Of a stretch of 64,000 nt of DNA, positions 32,054 through 44,402 are shown one piece after another (the stretch's first letter is position 1; every line of letters begins with the position of its first letter). The stretch covers positions 1 through 64,000 of the forward strand of contig CALFWR010000096.1 of NCBI GenBank assembly GCA_937928555.1. The letters run 5' to 3'. The stretch comes from an uncultured Pirellulaceae bacterium. Lineage in GTDB: Bacteria; Planctomycetota; Planctomycetia; Pirellulales; Pirellulaceae. Under the pieces are notes generated by a model, which did not search any database, had not been told where the DNA came from, and worked only from the letters and a program-made list of their open reading frames with translations. The translations under genes and the position numbers were made by a program.

Positions 32054-32222
32054 CAATACCCAATACCCAATACTCAATACTCAATACTCAATACTCAGTA
32101 CTCAATACTCAGTACTCAATACTCAATACTCAATACTCAATACTCAATACTCAGTACTCAGTACTCAGTACTCAGTACTCGGTACTCGGTACTCGGTACT
32201 CGGTACTCGGTACTCGGTACTC
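32054..32222. repeat. Heptanucleotide tandem array (~24 units, aatactc / agtactc / ggtactc)
   Basis: Continuous 7-bp periodicity with stepwise unit change along the array; begins 7 nt after stop codon. Confidence 0.97.
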
Positions 32223-32224
32223 GA

Positions 32225-32252
32225 CATTCCGCAATCCCCATTCCGCAATCCC
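32225..32252. repeat. 14-bp tandem duplication (cattccgcaatccc x2)
   Basis: Direct reading. Confidence 0.9.
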
Positions 32253-32262
32253 CATTCCAACC

Positions 32263-32973
32263 ATGCTCGACGTCATCGCCGTCGGCGCCCACCCTGACGA
32301 TTGCGAAATCGGCTGCGGTGGCACGCTGGCCCAACTCGCAAACAGCGGCCTCAAAGTCGGCATCGTCGACCTCACCGACGGTGAACCCACACCGCTTTGC
32401 GACGACCCGAAAATCCGCATCGCCGAAGCCCACGCCGCCGCAAAAGTCCTCGGTGTCACACGCGTGATCCTCGACCTGCCCAACCGCCGGCTATTCGATA
32501 CCTTCGAAGCCCGCGTCGAACTGGCGAAACAATTCCGCATCCACAAACCCAAACTCGTCCTCGGCATCGGCGCGAAAACCCCGATGGCTTCTCCGGATCA
32601 CTGGCAAGCCATGCAGATCACTGACGCAGCGGTTTTTTACAGTCGCCTGACTAAATGGGATTCGTACTTCGACGGCCTTCCGGTGCATCGCATCCAAAAG
32701 CAGCTTTACTACAATCTCCTTTTCTCGGGCGACTACACCGGCAACGCTCCTCTGCAAATCGTTCACGACATCTCGGCCACCCTGGAAACCAAAATGGAAT
32801 CCGTCCGCTGCTACCAGACTCAGTTTCCGCCCGACAAGCAGCATGTCTTTGAGCGCGTCGAATCGATGGCCAAAATGTGTGGCTTTTCAGCGGGCGTCAG
32901 CGCCGGCGAAGTCCTCACCGCAACGCAACCGATTGCCTGCCAGGATCTGTTTTCCACTCTCTTGCTTTCCTGA
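32263..32973 (+). CDS. PIG-L/LmbE family deacetylase (BshB1-like)
   Basis: [37 protein letters not shown]. Confidence 0.85.
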   Translation: MLDVIAVGAHPDDCEIGCGGTLAQLANSGLKVGIVDLTDGEPTPLCDDPKIRIAEAHAAAKVLGVTRVILDLPNRRLFDTFEARVELAKQFRIHKPKLVLGIGAKTPMASPDHWQAMQITDAAVFYSRLTKWDSYFDGLPVHRIQKQLYYNLLFSGDYTGNAPLQIVHDISATLETKMESVRCYQTQFPPDKQHVFERVESMAKMCGFSAGVSAGEVLTATQPIACQDLFSTLLLS

Positions 32974-32975
32974 CC

Positions 32976-33725
32976 ATGCCCATCCGCCGCGTAACGTTCC
33001 ACAGCGCCGACATTAAACTCGTCGGGATTCTCGACCTGCCCGAAAGCCCACCCCGGCACATCGCCGTGTTTGCGCACTGTTTTACATGCACCAAAGACAT
33101 CAAAGCCATCGCCCGTATCAGTCGGCTGTTGGCCAAAGCCGACGTCGCGGTGCTGCGGTTTGACTTCCGCGGGCTTGGTGGCAGCCAAGGCACCTTCGCG
33201 GACAGCAATTTCCTCACCAACATCGAAGACATCCGCGCCGCGATCGCGTTCGTCACCGCCGAACTCGGACCGCCGGATCTGCTCGTCGGCCACTCACTCG
33301 GCGGCGCGGCCATGATGGCCATCGCTCCGGAAATTCCCAGCGCTAAAGGCCTCGTTACCCTCGCGGCCCCATCGGACACCACGCACCTGGTGACAACGCT
33401 GTTGCGGCTCAACCCGGCCATCGGTACCGAAGGTCAAGGCGATGTTGTGATCGGCGGCATGACGCACCACGTCAAACAGCAGATGCTCGACGTCCTGTCC
33501 AGCTTCGACTTGCCCGCCGCAATCAAGTCGCTCAATCTCCCCCACCTGATCATTCATTCCAAAGCCGACGCAACGGTCTCCTGGCAGCACGCCCAAAATC
33601 TGCTCGAATGGACCGGCGGCCCTGCGCTGATGATCACACCTCGCGACTCCGATCACCTGTTCATCGAAAACCCCGCCGACGTCTCGCTCGTCGCCAACAG
33701 CATCCTCATGTGGCACAAGCCATAA
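32976..33725 (+). CDS. Alpha/beta hydrolase
   Basis: FDFRGLGGSQG, GHSLGGAAM, C-terminal DSDHLF. Confidence 0.82.
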   Translation: MPIRRVTFHSADIKLVGILDLPESPPRHIAVFAHCFTCTKDIKAIARISRLLAKADVAVLRFDFRGLGGSQGTFADSNFLTNIEDIRAAIAFVTAELGPPDLLVGHSLGGAAMMAIAPEIPSAKGLVTLAAPSDTTHLVTTLLRLNPAIGTEGQGDVVIGGMTHHVKQQMLDVLSSFDLPAAIKSLNLPHLIIHSKADATVSWQHAQNLLEWTGGPALMITPRDSDHLFIENPADVSLVANSILMWHKP

Positions 33726-33764
33726 ACTCGCCAACTCTCTTCCGCACCCATCACATGCCGGCTT

Positions 33765-34109
33765 TCAGATGCCACTGATAATCACCAGGGCCAGCAGCGA
33801 ACCGGGAACTGATACCATACACAGAATGATCAGCACAATTTGCACCGGTGTCCCCTCAAGCGACGCGTTGGCATTTTTGATTCGTCGCAAATCCTCTTTG
33901 CCAATGTAGTGACCCAGCAGCATGGTAATCGCCGAGCCAATGATCAGGCAGAGTTGTCCCAGGGGGTGCATGGGTTTTTGCTCGATCGTAAAAATAATCC
34001 ATGCACCAATCTGTATCGCAGCACCACAGTACATTCCTATCACCGATAGCAGACGCCAGGTCGGCAGGAAGGCAAGCCTTGTGCCATCATCTCGTTCTAC
34101 GATTTTCAT
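33765..34109 (-). CDS. Small membrane protein, hypothetical
   Basis: MKIVERDDGTRLAFLPTWRLL with three predicted TM segments. Confidence 0.5.
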   Translation of the reverse strand: MKIVERDDGTRLAFLPTWRLLSVIGMYCGAAIQIGAWIIFTIEQKPMHPLGQLCLIIGSAITMLLGHYIGKEDLRRIKNANASLEGTPVQIVLIILCMVSVPGSLLALVIISGI

Positions 34110-34144
34110 GCTCGATGTCCGAAGTAAATGTGGCGACCGCAGGG

Positions 34145-34501
34145 TCAGTTGTTTTGCAAGTGTCGAAGTACCCGGTCGGCAACCAGTCGTCTGGCAACGT
34201 CGGACGGGTTCTCCGGGCCAAGCCAGAGAGTTCGATCGGCGCGGTATCGCATTGGATACTTTCGCCCAATGAGATCGTTGTATTTTGACGAAGGTCCCTC
34301 GGGTGTTGAAACGCTGAAAATCGATAGTCCGTGAGCAAGGTGTACAACACAGTCGACCGATCCACTTGCGTCGACACCGGTGATCTCCACTGTCATTCGC
34401 GTGCTGCGACTGGTGTCTGCCAAGGTCATTGAAAAAGTCGTAGCGATCGCAAAGAACGCAGCAACGCAAAGCAGGTGCCAGATTCGAGAACGCATCCGCA
34501 T
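34145..34501 (-). CDS. Small exported hypothetical protein
   Basis: MRMRSRIWHLLCVAAFFAIATTFSMTLA signal peptide. Confidence 0.4.
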   Translation of the reverse strand: MRMRSRIWHLLCVAAFFAIATTFSMTLADTSRSTRMTVEITGVDASGSVDCVVHLAHGLSIFSVSTPEGPSSKYNDLIGRKYPMRYRADRTLWLGPENPSDVARRLVADRVLRHLQNN

Positions 34502-34528
34502 AAACTTCTCCCGGAGACACCAGGGTAT

Positions 34529-34596
34529 TAGGCACGCTCTGTGTGCCGTCGAGCGCGTCAATCGTCAGGTTGCCAACGGCACACGGAGTGTGCCTA
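34529..34596. repeat. Palindromic REP-like element (taggcacgctctgtgtgccgt ... acggcacacggagtgtgccta)
   Basis: 21-bp inverted arms with two mismatches, ~26-nt loop, intergenic. Confidence 0.75.
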
Positions 34597-35127
34597 CTAC
34601 TTTATCCTACTTTTGTTGACGTGTTTGGCAATTCGGATCAGCAAACGGCGAATGAATGAAATCGAACGGGGGCGAGATGGTTCGTAGTCTGTTTCGGCTT
34701 GCCAAAACTTCGCTTTGGGAACAAATGACTCCTGCCCGCAAGGTAGGCGAGTAAAATTTTGCAGTCGCGTTTCAAAGTCAGGTTTGGCCAGTTGTGCTTC
34801 AAGGCTTTTCTTCTGTCTGACTTTCGCGATTTTTCGTCGTTGACGACGCAACGCTTCCCGGTGTTGGATCCCGGCCGCGCGGTGTTTGGGCCAATTTTTT
34901 GCTGTTTGGCGAATTACCTGATAGAGGAAAGCGATGACCGCTCCCAGAAACAGAGCGGCGATCAAACATTGGATTGCACCGAAGAGCTGCGGAAGAAAAC
35001 CGAGTACGTCAGCGAAGAATGTGACAGCCAGGAACACTGCCACAAAACAGATAGCCACCGCTCCAGCACAGGCGATTTTGCCAAGTCGCTTGATGGAAGA
35101 ATCATTTTGCGGGAATATCATGTTCAA
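34597..35127 (-). CDS. Membrane protein, hypothetical
   Basis: Two TM segments followed by basic cytosolic tail. Confidence 0.5.
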   Translation of the reverse strand: MNMIFPQNDSSIKRLGKIACAGAVAICFVAVFLAVTFFADVLGFLPQLFGAIQCLIAALFLGAVIAFLYQVIRQTAKNWPKHRAAGIQHREALRRQRRKIAKVRQKKSLEAQLAKPDFETRLQNFTRLPCGQESFVPKAKFWQAETDYEPSRPRSISFIRRLLIRIAKHVNKSRIK

Positions 35128-35599
35128 ATTGAATCAGAGTTTCATTTGAATTCAAAATCCGGACTCGTGATCCGCAGTCTCATCATCCTGTCTCGTGAAT
35201 CACTTTCAATTGTAACGTGAGAGACCAGGGGCTTCGAATCAGCGTCTGATTCTGTTGGATGAAAAGCAAAATGAAGCAAACGCGAAACCAGCGACAGCCA
35301 AGAATTGCTGCGATAAAGCTTCCAGCGAATTGCGTCCGGCAAGCATTTGCCGCCGGATTATGAGGACTTTCGCTCTGATGCAAAAAGTATCCAACTTCAA
35401 CCGGTGCAAGCGCCGATAAAAATTTCTCAGCAATCCCTTCGATTCGTACAGGTTTGCTGCCCAATTCGCGGGGGAAACGGCTGGTGCGACTTCGGAATCG
35501 CGCCCGATGTGAATCCTTGCACTTGAAAAATGCCTGACAGGATAGTGAGCTGCTAGCAGTCAACTGAAATTGCCGTGCGGGTTGGGGCTCTTTACGATC

Positions 35600-36715
35600 A
35601 TGGGTCACACTCGTTGTGGCGTTGTTACGGAGACCAATGTGTCTGAGAGAAAATTCTTTTGCATTCGCGGCTATATGAAATCCGGTACGAACTGGGTTTG
35701 CCGCCTGTTGAATCTTCATCCGGAGGTTCACAGTTCCGGTGAATTCCATTGGAGCAAGTACTTTCAGACGTATCAGCGCAATAATCAGGTATTCAAAAAT
35801 CTGGCGGATATCGAATCCGATGGGGGCCCGATTCGACGCGAGCTTGAGTTGATGGTCCGTCGGGTGATGGAAAAACTCGCGCCCGCAGAAGCCAAATTCA
35901 TCGGTGATCGCACACCGCACATGATTCACCCGGTCGTGATCCGCAACGCACCGCACATCTCGGTCGTACGGGACTGCCGCGACATCATCGTCAGCCGGAT
36001 GTTTCACTATTTTAACTTGCCAGGCATCTCGTCCTACTTCGATCGCAAGCCCCATCGCGAAATGATTCGCAAGGAATTCGTTCATGATCCTTGGCTGTTT
36101 CAGAAGAATCCGGAACTTCTCCTTGAAGACGAGCAATTCGTCCGTCAAACCGCCGCACAGTGGAAAGAGTATTTGAGCTGTGACAGGAACACGATGCGTG
36201 TCCACGAAAAGCTCGCCGTCAAGCTGGTCAAGTACGAGGATCTTCACGCCAACCTTGACCAGGAAGTCGAAAGTCTGGTCACGTTTATTGGTGCCGACCC
36301 TGCGAAAATGCCAAAGATTCCAAATCACCTGTGCCCTGGCCACAAGGAAGAAAAACCCAATCGCTTCAACCGCAAGGGCATTGTTGGCGACTGGAAAAAT
36401 TACATGACGGCCTCTGCCGCGCAGTGGATCAACGAAGAAGTCGGCGACGAATTGCTGCACCAAAATTACGTTCAAAGTCTCGATTGGTTCCTTGCCGAAA
36501 AACGTGCTGTCAATCAAGCCAAAGCAAACGCTGCCGTCGTTCAGCGGCAAGCCAACGCTCCGCAGCCCAAGCCAAACCCGGCAGCCGGGCAAGCGATTCC
36601 GCCCCAATCGCCCCAGCCCCAAGACGAAAATGCCAACGCCCCCCAGGTCAATGACAGCGCGGCGGCGATCCAGCCTGCACCTCGTCAGCCAAATGGCCTG
36701 AAAAAATCGGCATAA
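35600..36715 (+). CDS. Sulfotransferase domain protein with Pro/Gln/Ala-rich tail
   Basis: IRGYMKSGTNWVCRLLNLHPE (5'-PSB-like), SVVRDCRDIIVSRM (3'-PB-like). Confidence 0.85.
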   Translation: MGHTRCGVVTETNVSERKFFCIRGYMKSGTNWVCRLLNLHPEVHSSGEFHWSKYFQTYQRNNQVFKNLADIESDGGPIRRELELMVRRVMEKLAPAEAKFIGDRTPHMIHPVVIRNAPHISVVRDCRDIIVSRMFHYFNLPGISSYFDRKPHREMIRKEFVHDPWLFQKNPELLLEDEQFVRQTAAQWKEYLSCDRNTMRVHEKLAVKLVKYEDLHANLDQEVESLVTFIGADPAKMPKIPNHLCPGHKEEKPNRFNRKGIVGDWKNYMTASAAQWINEEVGDELLHQNYVQSLDWFLAEKRAVNQAKANAAVVQRQANAPQPKPNPAAGQAIPPQSPQPQDENANAPQVNDSAAAIQPAPRQPNGLKKSA

Positions 36716-36716
36716 C

Positions 36717-39391
<2,675 letters not shown>

Positions 39392-39447
39392 AGTCAAACA
39401 CCGATTCAAGTTGTCGACGGACATCGGATGATGTTGGTGCACAAAAC

Positions 39448-39482
39448 GCCCGGCCTGATTTTTTCAGGTCGGGCTTTTTTTT
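39448..39482 (+). terminator. Rho-independent terminator downstream of katG
   Basis: gcccggcctga-tttttt-caggtcgggc followed by T tract. Confidence 0.88.
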
Positions 39483-39563
39483 CGTTGCGCTGTCGTTTTG
39501 TTGTGGTGCTTTCGCAAGGTCGATAATTCAGACGTTGTTGACAACCGCTGATCGGTTTGTGAA

Positions 39564-39750
39564 CCCGGATAATTCACGAGGCGTGGGCGTCAGAATCAGT
39601 TGAGACAGTGGTCCGCGACTCTGATGCGATGAAACGATCGCTGTGGTTTTCATCTACCGGATGATTTACATTTCTTATTGAATTTCAGCTTTTCTCTTGT
39701 TCCTGTTGGCCAGACGTAGAATCAACGCCCGTCGTCGTGAATAATCCGGG
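39564..39750 (-). mobile_element. MITE-like element, copy 6 (subfamily A)
   Basis: 187 bp; perfect 5-bp flanks GTGAA (39559-39563 / 39751-39755). Confidence 0.92.
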
Positions 39751-39976
39751 GTGAAAGGACACGAGACAGTTGGGGGTGCTGTAAGTTCGATGGCGTACCT
39801 TCGTGAAATTGGTTTGTGGAATAATCCACTTGCTGTCACGCTTGCTTCACATGCTTTCGCTGTCAGCAGAAACTGTGGTTTAAATTCTGATTCGTTCGGC
39901 ACACAATGCGCATGGACATGCCTGCTGGGATTGTGTCCGGGAACAGAACAGAACAGACCAGACCTCAGGGACGACA

Positions 39977-41875
39977 ATGACCTTCAAGCGAAAAGAAAAA
40001 AGAGAACGCACTGCCAGAAGTGATTCTTACGGGCAGCTCGAAGCGAGAAACCTGCTCGCAACTTTGGCGTCCTGTGACTGCGAGCCAGTCGAATCGCCGG
40101 TCATGATGGAGGAAGTCTCCGCTGTGGATTTACAGGAACCGGCTACAGCAACGTTGCAGGCTGCCTCGGACTCTACCTTGGAGGCGGCTGCTTTCAGGCG
40201 ACGGGTTCGGTTCCCGTTCTTCGTCCAGCCTCCAACAACAGAACAGTTGGGGGAAGTGGAATCTTCGTTTTCGGTTGATGCTTCGAATAGTTTTTTTGAT
40301 CGAATCGATCGGTATGAATTCGAGGTAACCGACGATGGTGAGTTTTCTCTGGATCTGGAGTTTGATCGCCGAACGTTCAGCCTAGTCGCAATTTTTGATC
40401 AATCACGAAACCGGGTGGCAGCGTCGGTGATTCGAGGTGATTCGCAAGCTTCGCTGACGACCGATCTGACGGCCGGAAATTATGTGGCGGTCGTGTTTGG
40501 CGGGTTTGGCCGGTATCAGTTGGATGCTGAATTCGTTCCCGACGTCCAGACGCCTGATTTGACCCCGACTGAACCAGAAATCGCTGAACCGGAAATCATC
40601 GAACCAGAAGTTGCCGAGCCACCGGTTGACGAAACCCCAGCGTCGAATCCCGGACCCGAACAACCCACCGCAGTGCCAGATGAATTGCCGGCAGCGAGTT
40701 TCTTTGGCACTAGCCTGGACTGGAATCTGAATGCGGTCAACGCGCCCGAAGCCTGGCAAGCCGGCTATACCGGAGAAGGGGTCGTCGTCGCGGTGATCGA
40801 TACCGGCGTCAACATCAGCCACACCGACCTTGATGACAACATCTGGGTGAACACCGGTGAAATCGCAGGAGATGGAATTGACAACGATGGCAACGGATAC
40901 GTGGACGACATTCACGGTTGGAATTTCGTAGGTAACAATGCCAACGTTTCCGATGACAACGGACATGGAACGCATGTGGCGGGAACGATCGGTGCAGAGC
41001 GAAACGGTTTTGGAGCGACGGGCGTTGCCCCGGACTCGACGATACTTCCGATCAAGGTCCTGAATCAGCAGGGAAGCGGATTGGTGAATTCGATCGCCCG
41101 GGGTATTCGCTATGCGGTCGATAACGGCGCGGACATTGTGAATTTGAGTCTTGGTGGTGGGTTCAGTTCAGTGATTGCCTCGGCCATCAGCTATGCCGCA
41201 TCGAATGATGTCTTGGTGGTGGCCGCAGCCGGAAACGAAGGCGCGAGCACTCCCACCAATCCTGCATCACTCAGTAGCCGATATGACAATCTGCTTTCGG
41301 TGGGTGCTTTCGGATCCAATGGCCGGATCGCCGGTTTTAGCAACGGCGTCGGTAACTCGGGAGCCGTCCAGGTGGATGCTCCGGGAGTCAACGTCTACAG
41401 CACCGCTGCCAATGGAGGTTTTGCCTTCCTGTCGGGAACCAGTATGGCGACGCCTCATGCGGCAGGGATCGCAGCGTTGACGTTGTCGGCGAATTCCAAT
41501 TTGACGGCTTCGTCATTGCGAAACATTATCGTGCAAAGTTCGGATCGCTCCGCTGCCGGTTCCGATGCGCAAGGCGTGGTCAATGCCAGTCGCGCGATTC
41601 CGCTGGCTCTTAACAGTGGCGGTGGTGTTTTGGCCGGGAATGTGAATTCGACTTCGACTGCTGCGGGCGAGTCCCGTTCCCCGGGTTTGGTGGCTCAATC
41701 GATGGCTGCACAGACTTTGCCTGACTTTGCCGGCGCTGACGATGGCTTTTCTGAGTCCCGCAACGAGCTTGCCGGTCAAAGGCAGGTACAGCTTTCAGCG
41801 GTCAATGCTCAGCGAGGGTTGGCTGGCGAAATCGCGGCTTCGACGGATCAGGCGTTTGCTGATTTCGAAGTCTGA
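39977..41875 (+). CDS. Subtilisin-like S8 serine protease with planctomycete LEARNLLA-type N-terminus
   Basis: VVVAVIDTGVNISHTDL, DDNGHGTHVAGTIGA, FLSGTSMATPHAAGIAAL; GQLEARNLLATL near N-terminus. Confidence 0.92.
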   Translation: MTFKRKEKRERTARSDSYGQLEARNLLATLASCDCEPVESPVMMEEVSAVDLQEPATATLQAASDSTLEAAAFRRRVRFPFFVQPPTTEQLGEVESSFSVDASNSFFDRIDRYEFEVTDDGEFSLDLEFDRRTFSLVAIFDQSRNRVAASVIRGDSQASLTTDLTAGNYVAVVFGGFGRYQLDAEFVPDVQTPDLTPTEPEIAEPEIIEPEVAEPPVDETPASNPGPEQPTAVPDELPAASFFGTSLDWNLNAVNAPEAWQAGYTGEGVVVAVIDTGVNISHTDLDDNIWVNTGEIAGDGIDNDGNGYVDDIHGWNFVGNNANVSDDNGHGTHVAGTIGAERNGFGATGVAPDSTILPIKVLNQQGSGLVNSIARGIRYAVDNGADIVNLSLGGGFSSVIASAISYAASNDVLVVAAAGNEGASTPTNPASLSSRYDNLLSVGAFGSNGRIAGFSNGVGNSGAVQVDAPGVNVYSTAANGGFAFLSGTSMATPHAAGIAALTLSANSNLTASSLRNIIVQSSDRSAAGSDAQGVVNASRAIPLALNSGGGVLAGNVNSTSTAAGESRSPGLVAQSMAAQTLPDFAGADDGFSESRNELAGQRQVQLSAVNAQRGLAGEIAASTDQAFADFEV

Positions 41876-42088
41876 GCAGTTTGCGCTTGGGTGCCGGCGG
41901 CGTTGGAGTCGGGCTTTGCCGGGTTTGGGACGCAAGCGGAACGCTGAGCGTGCAAGAATTGTCATGCAGGTTCGGAGGATTGTTAACTTTTCTTTACATC
42001 CGTCAAATTGCTTGAACCGCCATTTCGGATGGTTACCCTATGGGTTCGTGGTCCTTCGCGGTGCTTAATGGGTGCACAGGAACGCGTG

Positions 42089-42144
42089 GTGGGATTCGTC
42101 AGAATTTCTGCTGGGATACAAAAAGGAATTCTGGCGAATCCCAC
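42089..42144. repeat. Inverted repeat (gtgggattcgtcagaatttc ... ggaattctggcgaatcccac)
   Basis: 20-bp arms with two mismatches and 16-nt loop upstream of the PEP-CTERM gene. Confidence 0.8.
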
Positions 42145-42149
42145 TTCGA

Positions 42150-42190
42150 TCATTGTCGATGGCAATGCTTTGCGCAATTTCACCCATAAC
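42150..42190. repeat. Dispersed intergenic repeat, also at 148-190
   Basis: cattgtcgatggcaatgctttgcgcaatttcacccataa versus cattgtcgctggcaatgttctacgcgatgttcacccataa. Confidence 0.65.
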
Positions 42191-42228
42191 ACCCTGATGG
42201 ACGTTTTTAGAACCCGGGAGTAACTCCA

Positions 42229-42975
42229 ATGATTAGACAATTAACGGTCGGGCTCTTGGGGGTCGCATGGATTTTTGCGGCACCCCTGTCAGCCCAAATG
42301 GTAGATCTTGATGCATCTTTTTCAGCTCAGGTTGAGGAAGATGAAATTGATTCGACTGGCGGAGGCGCAGCAGTTGATCAGGTGTTTTTCAATGTTCAAG
42401 GTGATGATGACGCTTTCACGGTCTATTCACTGGCTGATTTTGACACCGCTTCTTTGGGCCTGTCGGGAGTCGTTGACGCGACGAATATTGTTTTTGGCCT
42501 GTCCCAGGCGAACGCATTTTTTAGTGCCGATGGTGGGTTGGAGTTTTTCCTTGCTGAAGATACACGAGCGGTTGATCTGACCGATACCGCCCGCTACATC
42601 CAGTCAGGTGATCCAACGGATCCGAACATCGGTGCGGAAGTGGTTGGGACAGCTTTCGGGACGCTTCACTCGCTTGGCAGCGGTAATTTCGTCGAAACGG
42701 TTGACGGAGATTTGGATACCTTCGATTTCTCTCTGGACGCTGCCGGTGAAGCTTTTTTCCTGAACCAGGTAAACTCGGGAGGCATCCTGAGAGTTATTGC
42801 GACTCCTGGCGATGCAGCAGTTCAAGCGACATATAGTGGTGCAGAAAGCGGACTTACCCCGCCTGCCCCGCCATCGCTTTCGTTTACCGCAGTGACTGCG
42901 GTCCCTGAGCCATCGACGGCCATCTTTGGATTTCTGCTGCTTGGATCAGCCGTCCTGAGGCGACAGCGAATTTAG
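42229..42975 (+). CDS. PEP-CTERM sorting domain protein
   Basis: Signal peptide and C-terminal VPEPSTAIFGFLLLGSAVLRRQR. Confidence 0.88.
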   Translation: MIRQLTVGLLGVAWIFAAPLSAQMVDLDASFSAQVEEDEIDSTGGGAAVDQVFFNVQGDDDAFTVYSLADFDTASLGLSGVVDATNIVFGLSQANAFFSADGGLEFFLAEDTRAVDLTDTARYIQSGDPTDPNIGAEVVGTAFGTLHSLGSGNFVETVDGDLDTFDFSLDAAGEAFFLNQVNSGGILRVIATPGDAAVQATYSGAESGLTPPAPPSLSFTAVTAVPEPSTAIFGFLLLGSAVLRRQRI

Positions 42976-42984
42976 CCTCAAACC

Positions 42985-43023
42985 GCGGAATGGAATCGCG
43001 GAATGAAATCGCGGAATGGAAAC
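42985..43023. repeat. 13-bp tandem repeat x3 (gcggaatggaatc)
   Basis: Three adjacent units 10 bp after stop codon. Confidence 0.9.
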
Positions 43024-43033
43024 CGCTCGTAGT

Positions 43034-43066
43034 TTGCCCGGCCCATCCATGGCCGGGCAATTTTTT
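43034..43066. terminator. Terminator between convergent genes
   Basis: ttgcccggcc-catccat-ggccgggcaa-tttttt. Confidence 0.88.
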
Positions 43067-43089
43067 GCATGGTGTCTCGGTCGGTTTGT

Positions 43090-44277
43090 TTAGCCCAGTA
43101 TCGGCAGGATTTCGCTCTGCAGCCCACCGGTGACGTGAACCCGGGAATTTCCATCAACAAACACGTTGATTTCGCTGCGAATGCCAAAATCATCCAGGTA
43201 GATTCCCGGTTCGATTGAAAAGCAAGTGTTGACCATCACCAAGCGTTCTTCTTTGGTTTCGAGGTTGTCCATGTGAGCCCCGTTGCCGTGTGTTTCCTGA
43301 CCGATGTTGTGGCCGGTGCGATGGATAAAGTACTCGCCGTAGCCCGCGCTTTGGATTACGTCGCGCGAGGCCTGGTCGACTTCCCATCCCTGCAGTGGTC
43401 TTTGGACAGCAAAAGCGTCGGTCGCACATTGGATCCCCGCGTCTCGTGATGCCGCGACAATGTCGAAGATGTTTGCGAACTTTTCGGGGACCGAATCGCC
43501 GACGTAGCCGACTTTGGTCAAGTCCGAGTAGACGCCGCCGGGCACATCCATTTTCGCCCACATATCAAGCAACAAAAAATCGCCTGCGGTGATCGGGGCG
43601 TCCGATCCGATCTCGGGCGCGTAGTGTGGGTCGCCACTGTGTGGTCCAACGGCAACGATTGGCGGGTGATAGGTCGTCATGTTGCAGGCCGCGTAGTACG
43701 CCATAACATGTTGCTGCAGGTCTGTTTCGCGAAGTGTGTTTCCGGTTCGAATGCTGTCGCGGACCATGTCCCAGGCCATCTCAAAGGCTGCCTGGTTCAG
43801 TTGGTCGGCTTCTTTGTGAAGCTCCCATTGTTGCGCGGTCCAGCGGGCTTCGAAGTATTGGATCAGGTTTCCGCTGCTTGCCACCGCAGGCCCCAGGGAT
43901 TGGACAAGCTCCACCGTGCCACCATCGACACGCGAGACGTAGGGATTGGCGGCAAGGGGTGAGTATTCCATCGCGACTTTTCCGACCCCTTTGACGATGT
44001 CAGCAAGATGTTCGTGGAGTTGTTGCCATTGGAGGTAGATGCGTTTGTTTCCCGGTAGATGATCAAGTGCCGCTGTTTCGATGCGATGCACAAGTTTTTG
44101 TGGTTCGCCTTGAGCAGGAATGAAGTAGAAGAAACGCCGCGAGCCGGAGTCGGCGGGATCAATCTGCAACACGCGCTGAGCGAGTACGTTGATTCCGCGA
44201 AAGTCGTACAGTAACCAGCCGTCAAATCCAAATTCGCGAATGGCATTCTGGATTTCTTCCAACTGAAAGGCGCTCAT
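43090..44277 (-). CDS. M24 family Xaa-Pro aminopeptidase
   Basis: LLLDMWAKMDVPGGVYSDLTKVGY, HRTGHNIGQETHGNG, EPGIYLDDFGIRSE. Confidence 0.88.
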   Translation of the reverse strand: MSAFQLEEIQNAIREFGFDGWLLYDFRGINVLAQRVLQIDPADSGSRRFFYFIPAQGEPQKLVHRIETAALDHLPGNKRIYLQWQQLHEHLADIVKGVGKVAMEYSPLAANPYVSRVDGGTVELVQSLGPAVASSGNLIQYFEARWTAQQWELHKEADQLNQAAFEMAWDMVRDSIRTGNTLRETDLQQHVMAYYAACNMTTYHPPIVAVGPHSGDPHYAPEIGSDAPITAGDFLLLDMWAKMDVPGGVYSDLTKVGYVGDSVPEKFANIFDIVAASRDAGIQCATDAFAVQRPLQGWEVDQASRDVIQSAGYGEYFIHRTGHNIGQETHGNGAHMDNLETKEERLVMVNTCFSIEPGIYLDDFGIRSEINVFVDGNSRVHVTGGLQSEILPILG

Positions 44278-44402
44278 GGTTCTACGGTGGTTGGTTCATG
44301 ATTCGATGATCGCGCATGATAGCCGTTTCCGCGCAGGGTCTGTAGTCAGGGTGTCTGGAAATGGTGAAACTTTGAACCTGCCGATAACCCCGGTTGCCGG
44401 TT

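Noticed and set aside
32054-32222. CRISPR-like array
   Set aside because: Unit is 7 bp without spacers; simple tandem repeat. No CRISPR array or cas genes seen in the window.
31857-32297. ORFs reading [14 protein letters not shown]
   Set aside because: Product of translating the heptanucleotide array; no independent coding evidence.
33765-34535. Full 256-aa minus ORF as one protein
   Set aside because: Only the last ~114 residues look like a real membrane protein; the upstream part overlaps another frame encoding a signal-peptide protein and the REP-like palindrome.
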